From: Beta vulgaris subsp. vulgaris
Taxonomy: Eukaryota > Streptophyta > Magnoliopsida > Caryophyllales > Amaranthaceae
DNA length: 64,000 bases
Assembly (NCBI RefSeq): GCF_026745355.1
Contig: NC_079206.1
Span: 15,036,205-15,100,204, forward strand
Direction of reading: 5' to 3'
The notes beneath the pieces were generated by a model. It worked only from the letters and a program-made list of their open reading frames with translations. It was not told the DNA's origin and did not search any database. The translations under genes were made by a program, and so were the position numbers. Below, piece by piece: positions 39,760 through 52,147 of the stretch (its first letter is position 1; each line of letters begins with the position of its first letter).

Positions 39760-40292
39760 ATCCTCCTCCCATTTATAGGGTATTGTTGAAAATTTTTCAA
39801 CTTGCTATAAATCATAAACACTCATGATCATGCATCATGGAAATATCTACGATTGAATTTCCATTTAGTAAAAGTAACTTTACATAATTTCGATCATAAT
39901 GATAGAAAAGCTTTGAATCATATAACACATTACAAATTATTGAAATTACTAATACACAAACATAAACTAGGTTCTAAACCTCCGACACCTATGAAGCCTT
40001 GGTGTCCATATCCATTCATACAGTTCCAAGTCAAGCCTTAGACTTGTGAAGCGGCCAAACTTCTAGCTTATATAGGTAAATCTTTCGAACATGCTCCTAC
40101 AATTGAGCACTTATCAAAGATTTATTAAGAATAAATTCAACCTCTTTATCATTGTAGCAACAAGCACTAACCTCGGGATGTATTAAACAAGTGCTCCCAA
40201 CCTCTAGAGAAGTATATCCTCTTGAATTTGAGATCTAACGTTGTATTAGACATCAAATAGAGTTTTCCTTCACCATAGGTTGATCAATAGGC

Positions 40293-40830
40293 TTAAGACC
40301 CATCCCTTTGTTCATTTTGTTCACTAGTTCCCTTGACAACGGTTTTGTAAACGTATCCGCCAAGTTCAAATAACCGAACAAAATTAATAGTTATACAACT
40401 ATTCCTTATCATTTCCCGCACATAGCTATGTCTAACTCCAATGTGCCTTGACTTGCCATTGTAGACTTCACTATATGCTTTAGCTATGGTTGATGCACTA
40501 TCACAATGGATAGCAAGAGGTGACATAGGTTTAACCATAAGTACCTCACTCAACACTTCCTTAGCCATTCCGCTTCTTGGCAACAAGAAGCCAAAGCAAT
40601 GAATTCCGATGCCATAGTGGAATCCTTATACATGTTTGCTTCTTGGATGCCCATGAATGAAAGCACCTCCTCCAAGAAGAAACACCCAACCACTAGTGGA
40701 TGAATAATCTTCCTTATTCGAAATCCAACTAGCATCCGAGTAACCTTCTAAGATAGAAGGTTCTCTTTGTATGTTATGACATATCCAAGGTCTTATTATC
40801 AAGTACCTTAACACTCTTCTCAATGCTTGC
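40293..40830 (-). pseudogene. Copia RNase H region
   Basis: Frames at 40823-40626, 40735-40550 and 40586-40293 together give LEGYSDASWISNKEDYSSTSGWVF, ASEFIALASCCQEAEWLR and PLAIHCDSASTIAKAYS followed by SRHIGVRHSYVREMI. The Asp of YSDASW, the Glu of SEFIAL and the Asp of HCDSAS are the expected catalytic acids. At least two frame changes break it. Confidence 0.85.
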
Positions 40831-41788
40831 CAATGAACATACTAGGATTACTAGTATACCTACTGAGCTTGCCAATAGCAAAGCTATATCCGGCCGAGTG
40901 CTAGTCATAGCATACATCAAGCTTCCAATTAAGCTTGCATACTCCAATTGTGAAATTGGAGTACCACTACTCGGAACCAAGTGAATACTAGGATCCATAG
41001 GAGTAGCAAAATGAGTCGAATTTGACTCATTATACCTCTTGACCACTTTCTCAATATAATGAGATTGTGATAAAGAAAACGACCCTTTCCCTCTTATTAT
41101 TCTAATACCTAGAATAACATCCGCTTCACCCAAATCTTTCATGGAGAAGCTAGAAGAAAGGACTTTGGTTTTTCCACTTGTTCCAAATCAGTCCCAAAAA
41201 TAAGCATATCATCAACATATAAGCAAATTATAACTCCTTTACCGTTATTATCAAATTTGCTATATACACACTTATCGGACTGATTTATTTTGAACCCACT
41301 AGACAACACAACTTCATCAAATTTTTGATGCCATTGCTTAGGTGCTTGTTTAAGACCATACAAAGATCAAATAATTTGCAAACTTTAGTTTCTTGACCTT
41401 TAACCACAAACCCTTCAGGTTGATTCATGTACACTTCCTCCTCCAATTCACCATTAAGAAAAGCAGTTTTTACATCCATTTGGTGAATTACTAGACCATG
41501 AATCGCAGCTAATGCTATCAATAGTCTAATAGTAGCTATTCTAGCTACTGGAGCATAAGTATCAAAGTAATCGATACCATATCTTTGCCTAAAACCTTGG
41601 ACCACTAACCGGGCCTTATGTTTTAGTATGGTTCCATCGATTTTCTTTTTCCTTACAAAAATCCATTTACAACCTAGGGGTTTGCAACCGGGAGGTAAAT
41701 TAGCTAAAATCCAAGTGTGATTACCCATTATAGAATCCATTTCATCATTCACTGCCTCTTTCCAGAAAGCAGAATCATGAGACTTCAT
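40774..41788 (-). pseudogene. Copia reverse transcriptase region
   Basis: 41788-41375 gives FWKEAVNDEMDSI, NHTWILANLPPGCKPLGCKW, KARLVVQGFRQRYGIDYFDT, APVARIATIRLL and HQMDVKTAFLNGELEEEVYM. After a frameshift, 41363 onward gives MYGLKQAPKQWHQKFDE and the active site ICLYVDDMLIFG. 41142-40774 follows with MKDLGEADVILGIRI and YASLIGSLMYAMTSTRPDIA. The residues are those of a Ty1/copia RT in correct order; the frame changes are inactivating. Confidence 0.9.
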
Positions 41789-43330
41789 AGCCTCATCAAA
41801 GGCCTAGGATCCTCCTCCATATTGTAACAATATGAAATTTGAGTCGAAATTGACTCCCTTGACCCTTCAACTAAATATAGTTGAAAATCCGGTCCAAAAG
41901 ATTTCTCTTTTCTAATTCGTTTACTTTTCCTAATTTCCGGTGTTGTAGTATCATGATCATTAGAAATGTCATCTACAACATTGGAACTAGTACTAGGTAT
42001 CATGTCCTTTGGTCTTGGAATCGATGAGAATCTAGTCTCATCAAATATTGCATCCCTTGACTCTATTACGGAGTGAATAGAGACAAAGTCATTGGGCTCA
42101 ATGACATAAAACCTATAGGCTTTGCTATGTACCGCATAGCCTATAAAAATGCAATCAATTCCTTTTTCACCTAAATTTTCCTTTTAGGTTCCGTCAATTT
42201 GACAATTGCCCTACAACCCCATACCTTAAGGTAATTGAGATTAGGCTTTTTATTACACCAAAGTTCATAAGGGGTAGTCTTATTCCTTTTATTAGGAACT
42301 CGATTTAAAATTAACCTGCAGTTAAAATTACATCACCCCAAAAACCGTCATTAAGACCCGAATTAGAAAGCAAGTATTAACCATTTCTTTTAGGACCCTA
42401 TTTTTCCTTTCCGCTATACCATTACTTTGAGGTGAGTATGGGGCGGTTGTTTCATGAATTACACCAATGGAACTAAAATAACTTGGATAATAATATTCAC
42501 CACCCCTATCCGTTCGAAGTCTTTTAATCTTTTGATTAAGTTAGTTCCACTTCGTTTTAAAGGTCTTAAACTTTTCTAGTGCTTCATCTTTAGTAAATAA
42601 TAAATATATGTAACAAAACCTTGAAAAATCATCAATAAAAGTTACAAATATTTTTATTTCCAAAGAAGGTGAACTATGAAAGTCACACAAGTCACTATGC
42701 ACCAATTAAGCAATACCGTTTGTCTAGTCACACTAGGATAAGGATTTTTTGTAATTTTATTTAGCAGCGATTGACACTTCTCTAACTTTAAATCAAAGAG
42801 GTATAACCCCATTTTAGACATGTCATATAATCTACGATAATTCACATGACATAAACGATTGTGCCATAGAGAAGAAACATCAAGCATGTAAATAGAACTA
42901 GTCCAATTTTATTATCAATACTAAATTTAAACATTCCATTACAAAAGAAACCTTGTCCAAAAAATACCACCCTTGGAAATACAAATTTATCCGACTCAAA
43001 AACAACTTTAAAACCATACTTATTAAAAGACCTCCGACACAAGATTCTTCCTAACTTCCGGTACAAACAACATCCCGAGAGTTAAAGTCTTTCCCGAGGT
43101 TAACAACAATTCTACTTGGCCTATCCTCTAGCCTTTACCGTAGAATCATTCCCCATATACAAGATTGGACCATCATCCAAATCTTTCAAAGACTTGAAGA
43201 AATTTTTATTGCACACATGTCTAGAGGCTCCTGAATCTATCCACCAAGATTAAGAATCATCAACCTGCACACACATAATTTCAGAAATCATAGCAACAAA
43301 ATGCATTTCTTCAATTACATTTACATGTCA
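41785..43330 (-). pseudogene. Copia protease and integrase region, heavily decayed
   Basis: The protease appears near 43240-43120 as WWIDSGASRHVCNKNFF and ILYMGND. The GAG-pre-integrase/integrase zinc region follows at 42887-42760 (SLWHNRLCHVNYRRLYDMSK). The end of integrase and the linker to RT are at 42003-41785 (basic STPEIRKSKRIRKEK-like stretch). The integrase core is interrupted by stops and deletions. Confidence 0.75.
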
Positions 43331-44172
43331 TTTTACCTTGGTTTTGAACAACACTAGGTTGTCTTTTCTTTGTCTTCTTCTTGTTGTTAGAAGGACAATC
43401 CCTCTTAAGATGAGGACCATTGCATATCCAACAAGGAGGGTCTTCCTCTTCTTGTTTGCAACATTGGTTTTTTATTGTTGTTTTGTTGGATTTCTTGGTC
43501 TTACTAGACCACCAATCTCTACCAAATTCACGGTAGATTTAGGAATACTAGTAGTATCCTTAACCCCATCTTGAGCCCGGATCCCCTCTTCAATACGAAG
43601 ATGAGTTCCTAATTGCTCCATGGACATGTCTTCCTTTTTATGTTTCAAAGAATTTTGTATCTTTCCAAGAATTTGGTAATTTGTCAATGATTGAGGCAAC
43701 CGCAATTGCCTCATCCATCACCATACCATGTGATCTTATTTGGTTCAAAATTGATGAACCTCATGGAATTGCTCCAAATAGGCCGATCATTAGTCATTTT
43801 AAAGAATTAAAATTACTAACAAGGAATTTCTTACTTGAAGCATCTTTCCGAAATGTACTTGGCCTCAAGAGCATCCCAAAGTTCCTTTGCACTCTCCAAT
43901 TTTGGTAGAGATCAAACAAGGGTCGGAGAGAGTTGAGAATATGACCCGACAAATGTAGTCATCATTCTCCCACTTTATCCTCTTCCTGTAGTCTCAATAG
44001 ACTCTTCCTCTCCATCCGCCGGGAGTGGTGGCATGGGTGTTGAAAGAACATACACCACATTCAAGGTAGTCAACAAGAAGTGCATCTTCTTTTGCCATCT
44101 TCGATATCCCACCCCCTCGAACTTATCAAACTTTTGGAAGTTCATAGTCATGTCCCTGAGTGATTGAGCCAA
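43330..44172 (-). pseudogene. Copia gag with zinc knuckle, frameshifted
   Basis: The N-terminus is at 44172 (MAQSLRDMTMNFQKFDKF, then RRWQKKMHFLLTTLNVVYVL). Later frames contain DEAIAVASIIDKLPNSW and the zinc knuckle CWICNGPHLKRDC (CX2CX3HX4C) near 43435-43395, then a Lys-rich tail. Several frame changes occur between these blocks. Confidence 0.8.
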
Positions 44173-44206
44173 TCCGAAAAGAAAGAAGAAAATTAAACTA
44201 ATAGAT

Positions 44207-44874
44207 TGTTAGGTGTGATCAATGAGAGAACTGGATATCCCACTCCAAGGCACGGAAACTACGTTTTCCTATTAATTTAATTTCCCCCCTCTAGGATCAT
44301 CGGGTTACCACGAAATAACTAATGAGATACAATGGAGAGAAAATTCACTTAGATGATCTTCTAAGTGAATCAACAAGAACTTGTGTTTAGAGTTTGTGAA
44401 GAACACTCAAGAGAAATTAGCAAAGTTTCTCTCAAGCAAAGCAAGAAGTTTAGAATATAACAAAAATCTGATTTTTCTTCTAACCACCTCCTCATAGGAA
44501 TCACAAAGGTTATATAGAAAATATACCCTTCATAGATTAGAGTGGTTACTTTCATAACCCCCCCCCCCCCTTTTAATCACTGATTAAGGACCTTTAATCC
44601 ACTGATTTAAGGATCCTAATAGCCATTAAACGGATAACGTACACATCACAACGGTTGAAAAACCATCAAAGCATCTTTTCACGTTCCAAGGCAGAAGACA
44701 AGTCGCGAGTCGCGAGGCCCAGGTTGCAACCTGCGACCGGTCTTCTGTTTTCCTTGGTTTTCCACGTGACTTTACAACTTTGTGTACTCTAATCTTTTGC
44801 ATATCTAGACCTCCTCCTCTTCTAGTATATAACCATATGAGTATAAAACCCATTACCCTATAAATATTCCAACA
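44207..44874 (-). repeat. 5' LTR of copia element
   Basis: Same ends as the 3' LTR (tgttagg and ccaaca), 668 bp against 688 bp. The main length difference is in the GC palindrome (gtcgcgagtcgcgagg near 44703), which is about 20 bp shorter here. Confidence 0.9.
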
Positions 44875-45368
44875 AATGTTACTATGTAAGAAAAACAAAT
44901 TTTATGAAAAATACTCCCTTAATCAAATGTGTATTACATAAGTATCAAGTTTTCATAATTCCACTAAAATAGAAATAAATATAATAAATGCCAAATATTA
45001 CATCATCAAGTGTAAAATTCAAGATATTACATAAAAGTATATCTTAAATATATATTTTGGATCTATGGGTTGGATCTACACGATTTGGATCTTAAAATAT
45101 AAGATCCAGATTTGGCCTTGTCGTCATATCTCAAATACGGAGACATCAGATCCAAAAATTCAGAAATCCAGATCCATTTCGAGATCCACTGCGGAACATT
45201 TGAATTCAACCAGGAGAACTTTTTTTTTTTTGCGCACAACTCTAAACTACACTTTGAAAATTCTATTATTCATCAATGAGGTTTGACCATGCATTATTTA
45301 TTATTAGATAAATCAAATGTTCTAATGTAGTATATTGTTGGATTCCTCTCAATGCTTATCTTCATAAT

Positions 45369-46124
45369 TAAAAGGAAAAATTGTTAGAAACTACATTAAA
45401 GACACTTTTTTAAAAAAAAAAAACTACCTTATATCATGTTTATTTTACAAAACTACCTTATAAGTGAAAAAACTTTAAAAAGCACTACCAAATTCAGAAT
45501 TTACTAATCATGGTTAACTATTTACTCCAATTATCACTCTAATATAATATTACTAAAATACCCCCTTAATTTACCTCAACCCCTCTTTGTTAATTTCCTT
45601 CACAGCAGTGTTTAACTATTGAATACCCCTTAAATTGTTTGCGTAATTTCTTCTCCCAACCTTTTGCTTCACCAATTAATTTTATGAGTAACAAAAGCAG
45701 ATACAAATTGGGTTTTTGGTCATGAATTGATGTCGTTGATGATGATGAAGAATATGGTTTGATGATGGTGCAAAGCTTACTCTACTAGACACTTTTACTG
45801 CTGGTTTGTTTTTGGGATTGACTTTTGAAGAAGAGAAGGTGTGCTTGTACTTGCCACATGTATATTTGAGAGATAGAGCATCAAGTGATCAAGAAAGTGA
45901 TGATATCATATTGTAACGTACTGAATTTAGGGGGTATTTTCATAATCTTATATTAGAGGGATAATTGAATAGAGTAGTTAACCATAGTTAGTAAATTCTG
46001 AATTTGGTAGTGCTTTTTAAAGTTTTTCCACTTATAAGGTAGTTTTGTAAAATAAACATATATAAGGTAGTTTTTTTTAAAAAAAGTGTCTTTAATAAGT
46101 AGTTTCTAACAATTTTTCCTTTTA
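45369..46124. mobile_element. Long-TIR (about 185 bp) non-autonomous element
   Basis: The left arm 45369-45553 (aaaggaaaaattgttagaaa, actaccttata, gcactaccaaattcagaatt, ggttaacta) is mirrored at 45943-46124 with few changes. The centre includes gatgatgatgaagaat and no coding domain. Long terminal inverted repeats suggest a Mutator-like or foldback MITE. Target duplication was not resolved. Confidence 0.75.
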
Positions 46125-46244
46125 AATGAAATTTTTATCTTGTACTCTAATACACAATTAAAGATATTAGCAGTCCAAAGTAAAGTATCGATAAGTGTGA
46201 AAGTCAAAGTGTAGCGAATAAAATGAAAGGATGAAAGAAGTATG

Positions 46245-47201
46245 TGGTTGCTAAATACAACCTCACTTTACTACTACAACCCTATAAAATATCTAAAATA
46301 CCCTTAACCTTAAAACCCATTTCTCTCTCTAACTACTCCTCTCTCCACTCCCCTCTCTCTCTCCTTCTTCCTTCTTCCTTCTTCGTCCTCTTGAAGATGT
46401 TTCTGATTCAATATTAATTTGTACCCAATTCTCCATCATATGGGGTGATTTTCCCATTTCTCTCTTTAACTACTCCTCTCTCTCCATCTTCCCTCTTCGT
46501 CCTCTTCAGATGTTGAATAAATTGGGGCTGATTCAAGAATAATTTGTATCCAATTCTCCATCTTTTGGAGCGATTTGCATGAGTGATTATGTTATTGGCT
46601 TCATGCAATGCGAATTGGGTCTTGATTTTTAACCAAATTTCACGACTTTGGCACAAATCGATTAGTTCTAGGGTTTATTTTTTTGAAACATTCTTGCTGG
46701 TTGGCGCAAATTGATGATTTAATATTTCGTGCAAGGTGCACGAAACATATTCAATTGTTTCGTGCAGATTGCACGAAACAGAATCATCTGTTTCGTGTAG
46801 TCTGCACGAAACGGAATCATCTGTTTCGTGTAGTCTGCACGAAACGGAATCATCTGTTTCGTGTAGTCTACACGAAACAGACTAATCATGCATTACGAAT
46901 TTGCGGAAAAAATTCACAACTTGAATCGTAATTGCGTTTCACGACTTCAATCATAATTACGAATTTTTTTTTACAACTTACATCAGATTTGAAACTCAAT
47001 TGGGTCAAAATTATGGTCCATTGAATATCAATTTAAAATTTGTAGAGATCTTCAATGAAGTTTTTAATATCTAATAGTTAGAGTGGAGGAGAGAATATTT
47101 TTAGAGAGAGAAAGGGTTTTTAGAAAGAATATGATAATAAGGGTTTTTTGGGGTTTTTTTAAGGCTGTGTTAGTAAAGTGAGGTTGCGTTTAGCAACACC
47201 C
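46245..47201. mobile_element. TIR element with 33-bp hairpin repeats
   Basis: The left end gttgctaaatacaacctcac (with ctttactac following) is mirrored on the right by gtaaagtgaggttgcgttta and gcaac. Inside are a roughly 130-bp duplication (46318-46446 and 46453-46573, tctccatcat/tctccatctt blocks) and the hairpin array at 46725-46889. No transposase. The exact termini and target duplication were not resolved. Confidence 0.65.
46725..46889. repeat. Five 33-bp tandem units, each an inverted repeat
   Basis: Units start at 46725, 46758, 46791, 46824 and 46857. Each begins tttcgtg, has a 7-base loop, then cacgaaa and a 12-base spacer such as cggaatcatctg. Units 3 and 4 are identical. Because 33 is divisible by three, an open frame (46683-46931) translates to 11-residue repeats. 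Confidence 0.9.
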
Positions 47202-47680
47202 TATATTATAATGTCAACAAGTTTAAATTTGGTGGGATTTTATTATTTTAACCCGATTTCTTTATTAATATCTTTTCCCGTTTTCATCTCTCTCTTTCAA
47301 GTTTCCATGTAAGCTCATGCTTTTCTCACGTACTATTCGAGTTTTCACACGTGTAAGGGTTCATCATTTATGTGTCAATTATTATGTCTTTTTCAACAAG
47401 GAGTACCGCCTCGTCAAAAAAAAAAAAAAAAACAAGGAGTACCGCACTACAAAGCTTATTAGAGTAAAGACTAAAGAGCATCATTTTTCTAAAATCATTG
47501 GAGGTGATTTAAATATCACTAATAGTTTAATGCTCCCTTTTTTTAATTGTTGGGCTTTTTTTTTTGCTCTTTTTTACAAAAATTATTATACTTTTACTTC
47601 TTTCTTATATGATAAGTTATCGCATCAATTTTTTACACTTTTCTATCTTATATATTCCGTCATTCATTTTAATAAGAAAG

Positions 47681-48500
47681 ATTTGCCAAAAAAACCTTTT
47701 AAAAGTTAAGTTTTGCAAAATAAAACCTTATAAAGCATTATTTGCGAAAACAAACAAAAAAGTAAATTATTTTTGCAAGATGAAACCTAATCTCAATCCG
47801 TGTTGACCATGGACTTTCCAACATTAGCCACTTCTATTTCTCTTCTTCTTGCATAATCACCACCTAACCACCACTACCAACACCTATTGCAGCCCGCCAC
47901 TCACCCCTGCAGCCCCCACCACTTGCAGCCCACCCCACTCCCACCAGCAGCCCTAACCCCTCCCTCCACCCCCTTAGGCGGCAGGCCCCCACCCTCGTAC
48001 GCGGTTGCCTCTGTAATTTTTCAACCTTGGCTAGGCAGGAGGAGGAGTTGTAGGGGGATGGAAGAAGGGAGAGGAGAGAAGGTATGGACAAAGGGGGGTG
48101 GAGGGTAAGGTGTCGGGTTGTCGCGTACAGGGTGCATGGGGGTTGCCGCCTAAGGGGGTGGAGGGAGGGGTTGGGGGTTGCTGATGGGTTGCAGGTAGTG
48201 GGGGCTGGGGTGGGGTGAAGTGGGGGTTGCAGGGGTGGGGGTGAAGTGGGGGCTGCAGGGGTGGGTCGGTGGGGGGACTGGCGGGAGGTGTTGGTAGTGG
48301 TGGCTATACGGTAACTATGGAGGAAGAAGGGAAATAGAAGTGGTCAACGCTGGAAAGTCTATGATCAACACTAGAAAATGAGATTAGGTTTTATCTTGCA
48401 AAAATAATTTAATTTTTGGTTTGTTTTCGCAAAGAATGCTTTATAAGGTTTTTAATTTGCAATACTAAACTTTTAAAATATTTTTTTTTTGACAAATTTT
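47681..48500. mobile_element. Long-TIR element with C/G-rich centre
   Basis: Left arm words (ttttgcaaaataaaacctta, tttgcgaaaacaaac, gcaagatgaaacctaatctc, gaccatggactttcc, cttctatttctcttcttc) recur inverted in the right arm (gaaatagaagtgg, ggaaagtctatgatcaacac, gagattaggttttatcttgc, gtttgttttcgcaaa). The arms are about 190 bp. The centre is C-rich on the left and G-rich on the right, extending the fold-back. Confidence 0.75.
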
Positions 48501-49847
48501 CCTATAATCAACCCAAAACCTCCATACCTACCTTAATTTTCTCTTTTCTACAATATTTTAATGCTTCCTTTACATTTTTCAAAATCAAACATTCTTTTTT
48601 GTACTTCTTTCTTGTTTTTTGCACAATTTCTTTGATTTTTCCTCAAAAGTGAAGTGTAACCATTAAAAAACTGAGAGAGTACTTTGTAGGAGAAATATCA
48701 ATACTTGAAGTTTAAGCTCATTTTATATGACATTCTTCCACATCTAACAAGATTTATGTCATTTATATCCATATATGTATACCAACGATAATTGTGACCT
48801 AATTGTTTTCTTAGATATCTTATCAAAAATATTTTCTTAGATAGATCAAATAGAAAAAAAAAATAATAGGAGTATTAATTTTAATTTATTTCTTCTTTTG
48901 TGTTTATATATTAATGAGAGGCAGCTTGACAAAGATATTGGTCGTTTGACAAAGTGTTTATAAGGAAACATATATTCGTATTTAATGGCTCAGTTTTCAT
49001 GAAGTTACGTTAGTCAGTTGTTGTAGCAATTAGTAGCCATCTAGGATTTGTTTTTCTCTCAGGGGGTGGGCGGAGAAGGTTTTGAGTTTGGACAACAAGA
49101 CAACCTGGTTTTACTTTTGTTGCCATTATGATCTTCTTTGAATAAAGTTCTTTGGATAATCATAGTAGTAGCATATAATTCCAATCATAGTTGGTCCTAC
49201 AAAATATAATCTCACTCCCTACAGTCATTAATCTGCATAAGTACTCCTAATAGAAATAGATTTGGGGAAGAAATAGAATAGTATACCATGGATGATTTTA
49301 TTAGTCATTACACTTTTGATGACTAGAAAAGATCCAACAAAAGAAGGAAGTTATCAAATGTCTCGTGATTGTTTGGCTTCACGATGATATGACACGTGAT
49401 TCGCCCTTTATTTTTTTATTAATAGTTTCGACGATGTTCACCCGTGTGTAATTATTTGTGCTCCCTGTAAAATTTTCTAATTATTCAACTTTTTGATACT
49501 CCGGAATTAATACAATCATGGTTTACATCAACGAAGATTCAAGAATGACTATGATCATAAAACATGTAAATTTTATGTGATAAGTTATAAAATTAATCAT
49601 CTTCCATTTCTCTTTAGTCTTTAGAAGAGTAGACCAAGTTGTCATGTTATACATAGTTATACAAGTAAAATCCTTTATCATTATAGTTATGGTTACTCAA
49701 TTTCTTAATCAAAGTTAGACCTTGAAAAACAAAATCATAAATTTTCATAAAATAGAGGAAGTATTCTACAAGCTCACTACTATAGTTGTACAGTTGTAAG
49801 TATTATATACCATAGCAAGTGGACAGCTAAAAATATTTCCTATTCCC
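48501..49847. other. No gene recognised
   Basis: AT-rich intergenic DNA with no clear feature. Confidence 0.4.
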
Positions 49848-49990
49848 TGGGGCGTTGGTATAGTGGTAGGTGAGTTGGATTTTACGAGGCGCGCGCAATT
49901 AATAAATTCACTGGGAAGCAAATCTTGAATTGGATTTGCGCACACTCACTAAAACCGGCCGTCCAGCTCAATTAACCAATCTTAAATGGT
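49848..49990 (+). mobile_element. Possible tRNA-derived SINE fragment
   Basis: ggggcgttggtatagtggta is like a tRNA 5' part with an A box, and a degenerate B-box-like tcttgaattgg lies about 60 bp on. No tail or target duplication was established. Confidence 0.35.
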
Positions 49991-50198
49991 TGACTTTTAA
50001 CTCTTAGTCCTTAGAGGAACCCTACAAGTATTAAATGCTGCCTTATTTCTCAACTCAATGCAAAAAAAGTCGCCGTAAAATGGCAACTAATACTAGTACA
50101 GATAAGATTTGGATATAAACATGATTAAAACATTTGAAAAATAAACATAGAAAAATTATAGTACTTGGTGGTGGTGGTGGTAGCAGCGGTATCATATA

Positions 50199-50426
50199 CT
50201 CCCTCCGTTTCACAATATAAGACATGTACGATGTTCGAGGTCGAATTTTGACCGTTAATTACTCTCAATTTATGTTGATAGAAAATTTTAAAAAGTAATA
50301 TTATTATAGTAGTTTTTTCAAGACGAATCCAACGATATAATTTTTATTTATCGTATTTGAGAGATATTTGTTATCAAACCAAATTTTCTTAAAGCGTGAA
50401 TGTCTATATTTTTGAAACAGAGGGGT
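50199..50426. mobile_element. Stowaway-like MITE
   Basis: The left end ctccctccgtttcacaatat after TA is mirrored by atatttttgaaacagagggg. The right-hand TA is mutated. Confidence 0.7.
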
Positions 50427-50963
50427 CATCAACTATGTTAATTATTACACTCTTTTCTTTCAGTAAGTTATTTTTTCTTAAAGAGAATACATCAAGCTAT
50501 AATGATGCTTATTATACTTTTAGGTTACTATGAAGTCTTAACGCTAAGAATAAGCATTAACTACATGGTATTGGTTTACCCTAAAAAAAAAATGGCATTG
50601 GTTTTTTGGTTTAGCAATTTATGATAGAGTCACTCATCCATCAATGTTATTTTATTTTTTTTGACAACATTCATCAATGTTTTTTTTCTTTTTTATGACA
50701 AAATCCATCAATGTCGTTGTTAATCCTTAGTTATTGCTGAATATTTCTAGTCTATCATTTTCCTATATTTTTTACTTATGCATGTGTTTTTTTATTGTTT
50801 TCGGCAATTTTCTCTTCTCTGACTATTTTCATCCTTGTTTTGCCACTTTTCATGGATTATTCTGGTTTGTTAATTAAATGTAAAAAATGTTAACAAGTGT
50901 AAGAAATATTGTAAATATTATTGACATAGAACAAATATATCAAAAATATTAGCTAGCATCATA

Positions 50964-51247
50964 CTTTCTCCGTTTCTTTTTTAATTTACTCACTTCACTT
51001 TGGAGGAGAGCTAAAGAGGAAGTACAAAAGTATAAGAGATTAACTAAAAAGGTTGAGAGAAACACTAAAAGTGTGAGAAAGAAACTAAAAAATGGGTCAA
51101 AATATTAAAAAGAGGATGACATGGATGAAAAAAGAGGGAAAAGTCAATTAGACATGTTACCAAGGATAGAAAAAGTAACAATGTGTAGATTAAAAAAATA
51201 GATCAAATAGGAAAGCACGCGTGTAAATCAAAAAGAAATGGATGGAG
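50964..51247. mobile_element. Stowaway-like MITE
   Basis: Starts ctttctccgtttctttttta after TA and ends aaaagaaatggatggag before TA. Interior non-coding. Confidence 0.7.
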
Positions 51248-51262
51248 TATCTTCAAAGGTTT

Positions 51263-51420
51263 AGGCCCTATTCTTTTGTGTTGAACTTAACTGAACTGAA
51301 ATGAGCTAAATTAAAAATTGTACCAAACTGAATTGGAGTAAAATTGTAAGGGGAAAGTAGTTGAATTAAACTGAATTGAAATGAGCTGAACTGATGAATG
51401 TGCCTAAAAGAACATGGCCT
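51263..51420. mobile_element. Short MITE, aggccctattctttt ends
   Basis: Ends aggccctattctttt and aaaagaacatggcct are inverted. The interior has repeated aactgaa words. Related ends close 21514-22470. Confidence 0.55.
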
Positions 51421-51861
51421 ACTCAGTAAAAATCTTAGTAAATAAGTAGATGCACCCAAGTTCATGTAGAGTCATGATGCACTCTCTTCTAAATTACGTC
51501 GTTTTATCATTTTTAGAGTATATAATTTTAAAAAATTGTTGTTATTTGTTTCCTTAAATTTTGCAACTAAAAATTCCTTTTTCAAATTTAAATTTAAAAG
51601 GTATATATATTCTTTTACCTTGCGCATAGATATTCATTTACTATATGTTATTTTCATTATAACCTATATTGTTCTTTTATAAATATAAATTTACATGTTC
51701 TTTTATTTTAAGTCGTATGTTTTTTTTTTTAAGTATAAAAGTTGTTGAAAAAAGTTCGTGTTATTCTATAAATGGTATGTTTTTTTTGGGTGAACAATAA
51801 GCATTGTGCACCCTCATACATAATCCATGCTTTGATTCAATACAACAATACGTGTTGAATA

Positions 51862-52145
51862 CTCCCTCCGTCCCAATTTATTTGCTACATTTTACCATTT
51901 AGGTGTGTCCCAATTTATTTGCTACATTTGCAACTATTTCCATATATAGTACATAGGTCCCACACTTTATTTACAAATTTGTCATCACTCCCTCCTTGAT
52001 TTTGTAAATATTTCCATATATAGTACATAGGTCCCACAATTTACCTATTTGTTTTTTTGTTAATTCTTGTTATGGCAATGGTCCCCACTTCCTCCTTGGT
52101 CTTTGTGATAAAGCAAATGTAGCAAATAATTTGGGACGGAGGGAG
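51862..52145. mobile_element. Stowaway-like MITE with internal duplication
   Basis: Starts ctccctccgtcccaattt after TA and ends aatttgggacggagggag before TA. The left part repeats gtcccaatttatttgctaca and atatatagtacataggtccc twice. Confidence 0.85.
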
Positions 52146-52147
52146 TA

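Larger units (their letters stand above)
39072..44874 (-). mobile_element. Ty1/copia LTR retrotransposon, full length but broken
   Basis: Two LTRs bracket about 4.4 kb with gag, protease, integrase, RT and RNase H in the Ty1/copia order on the minus strand. Flanks show aattt (39067-39071) and aatgt (44875-44879), a possible 5-bp target duplication with one change. A polypurine tract (gggaggaggat) abuts the 3' LTR on the minus strand. Every coding section has stops or frameshifts, so the element is not autonomous. The LTRs are similar but visibly diverged (roughly 95% by eye), so insertion is not recent. Confidence 0.9.

Noticed and set aside
46725..46889. Regular 33-bp repeats resembling a CRISPR array
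   Set aside because: The spacers are nearly identical, only five units exist, and the context is a plant transposon.
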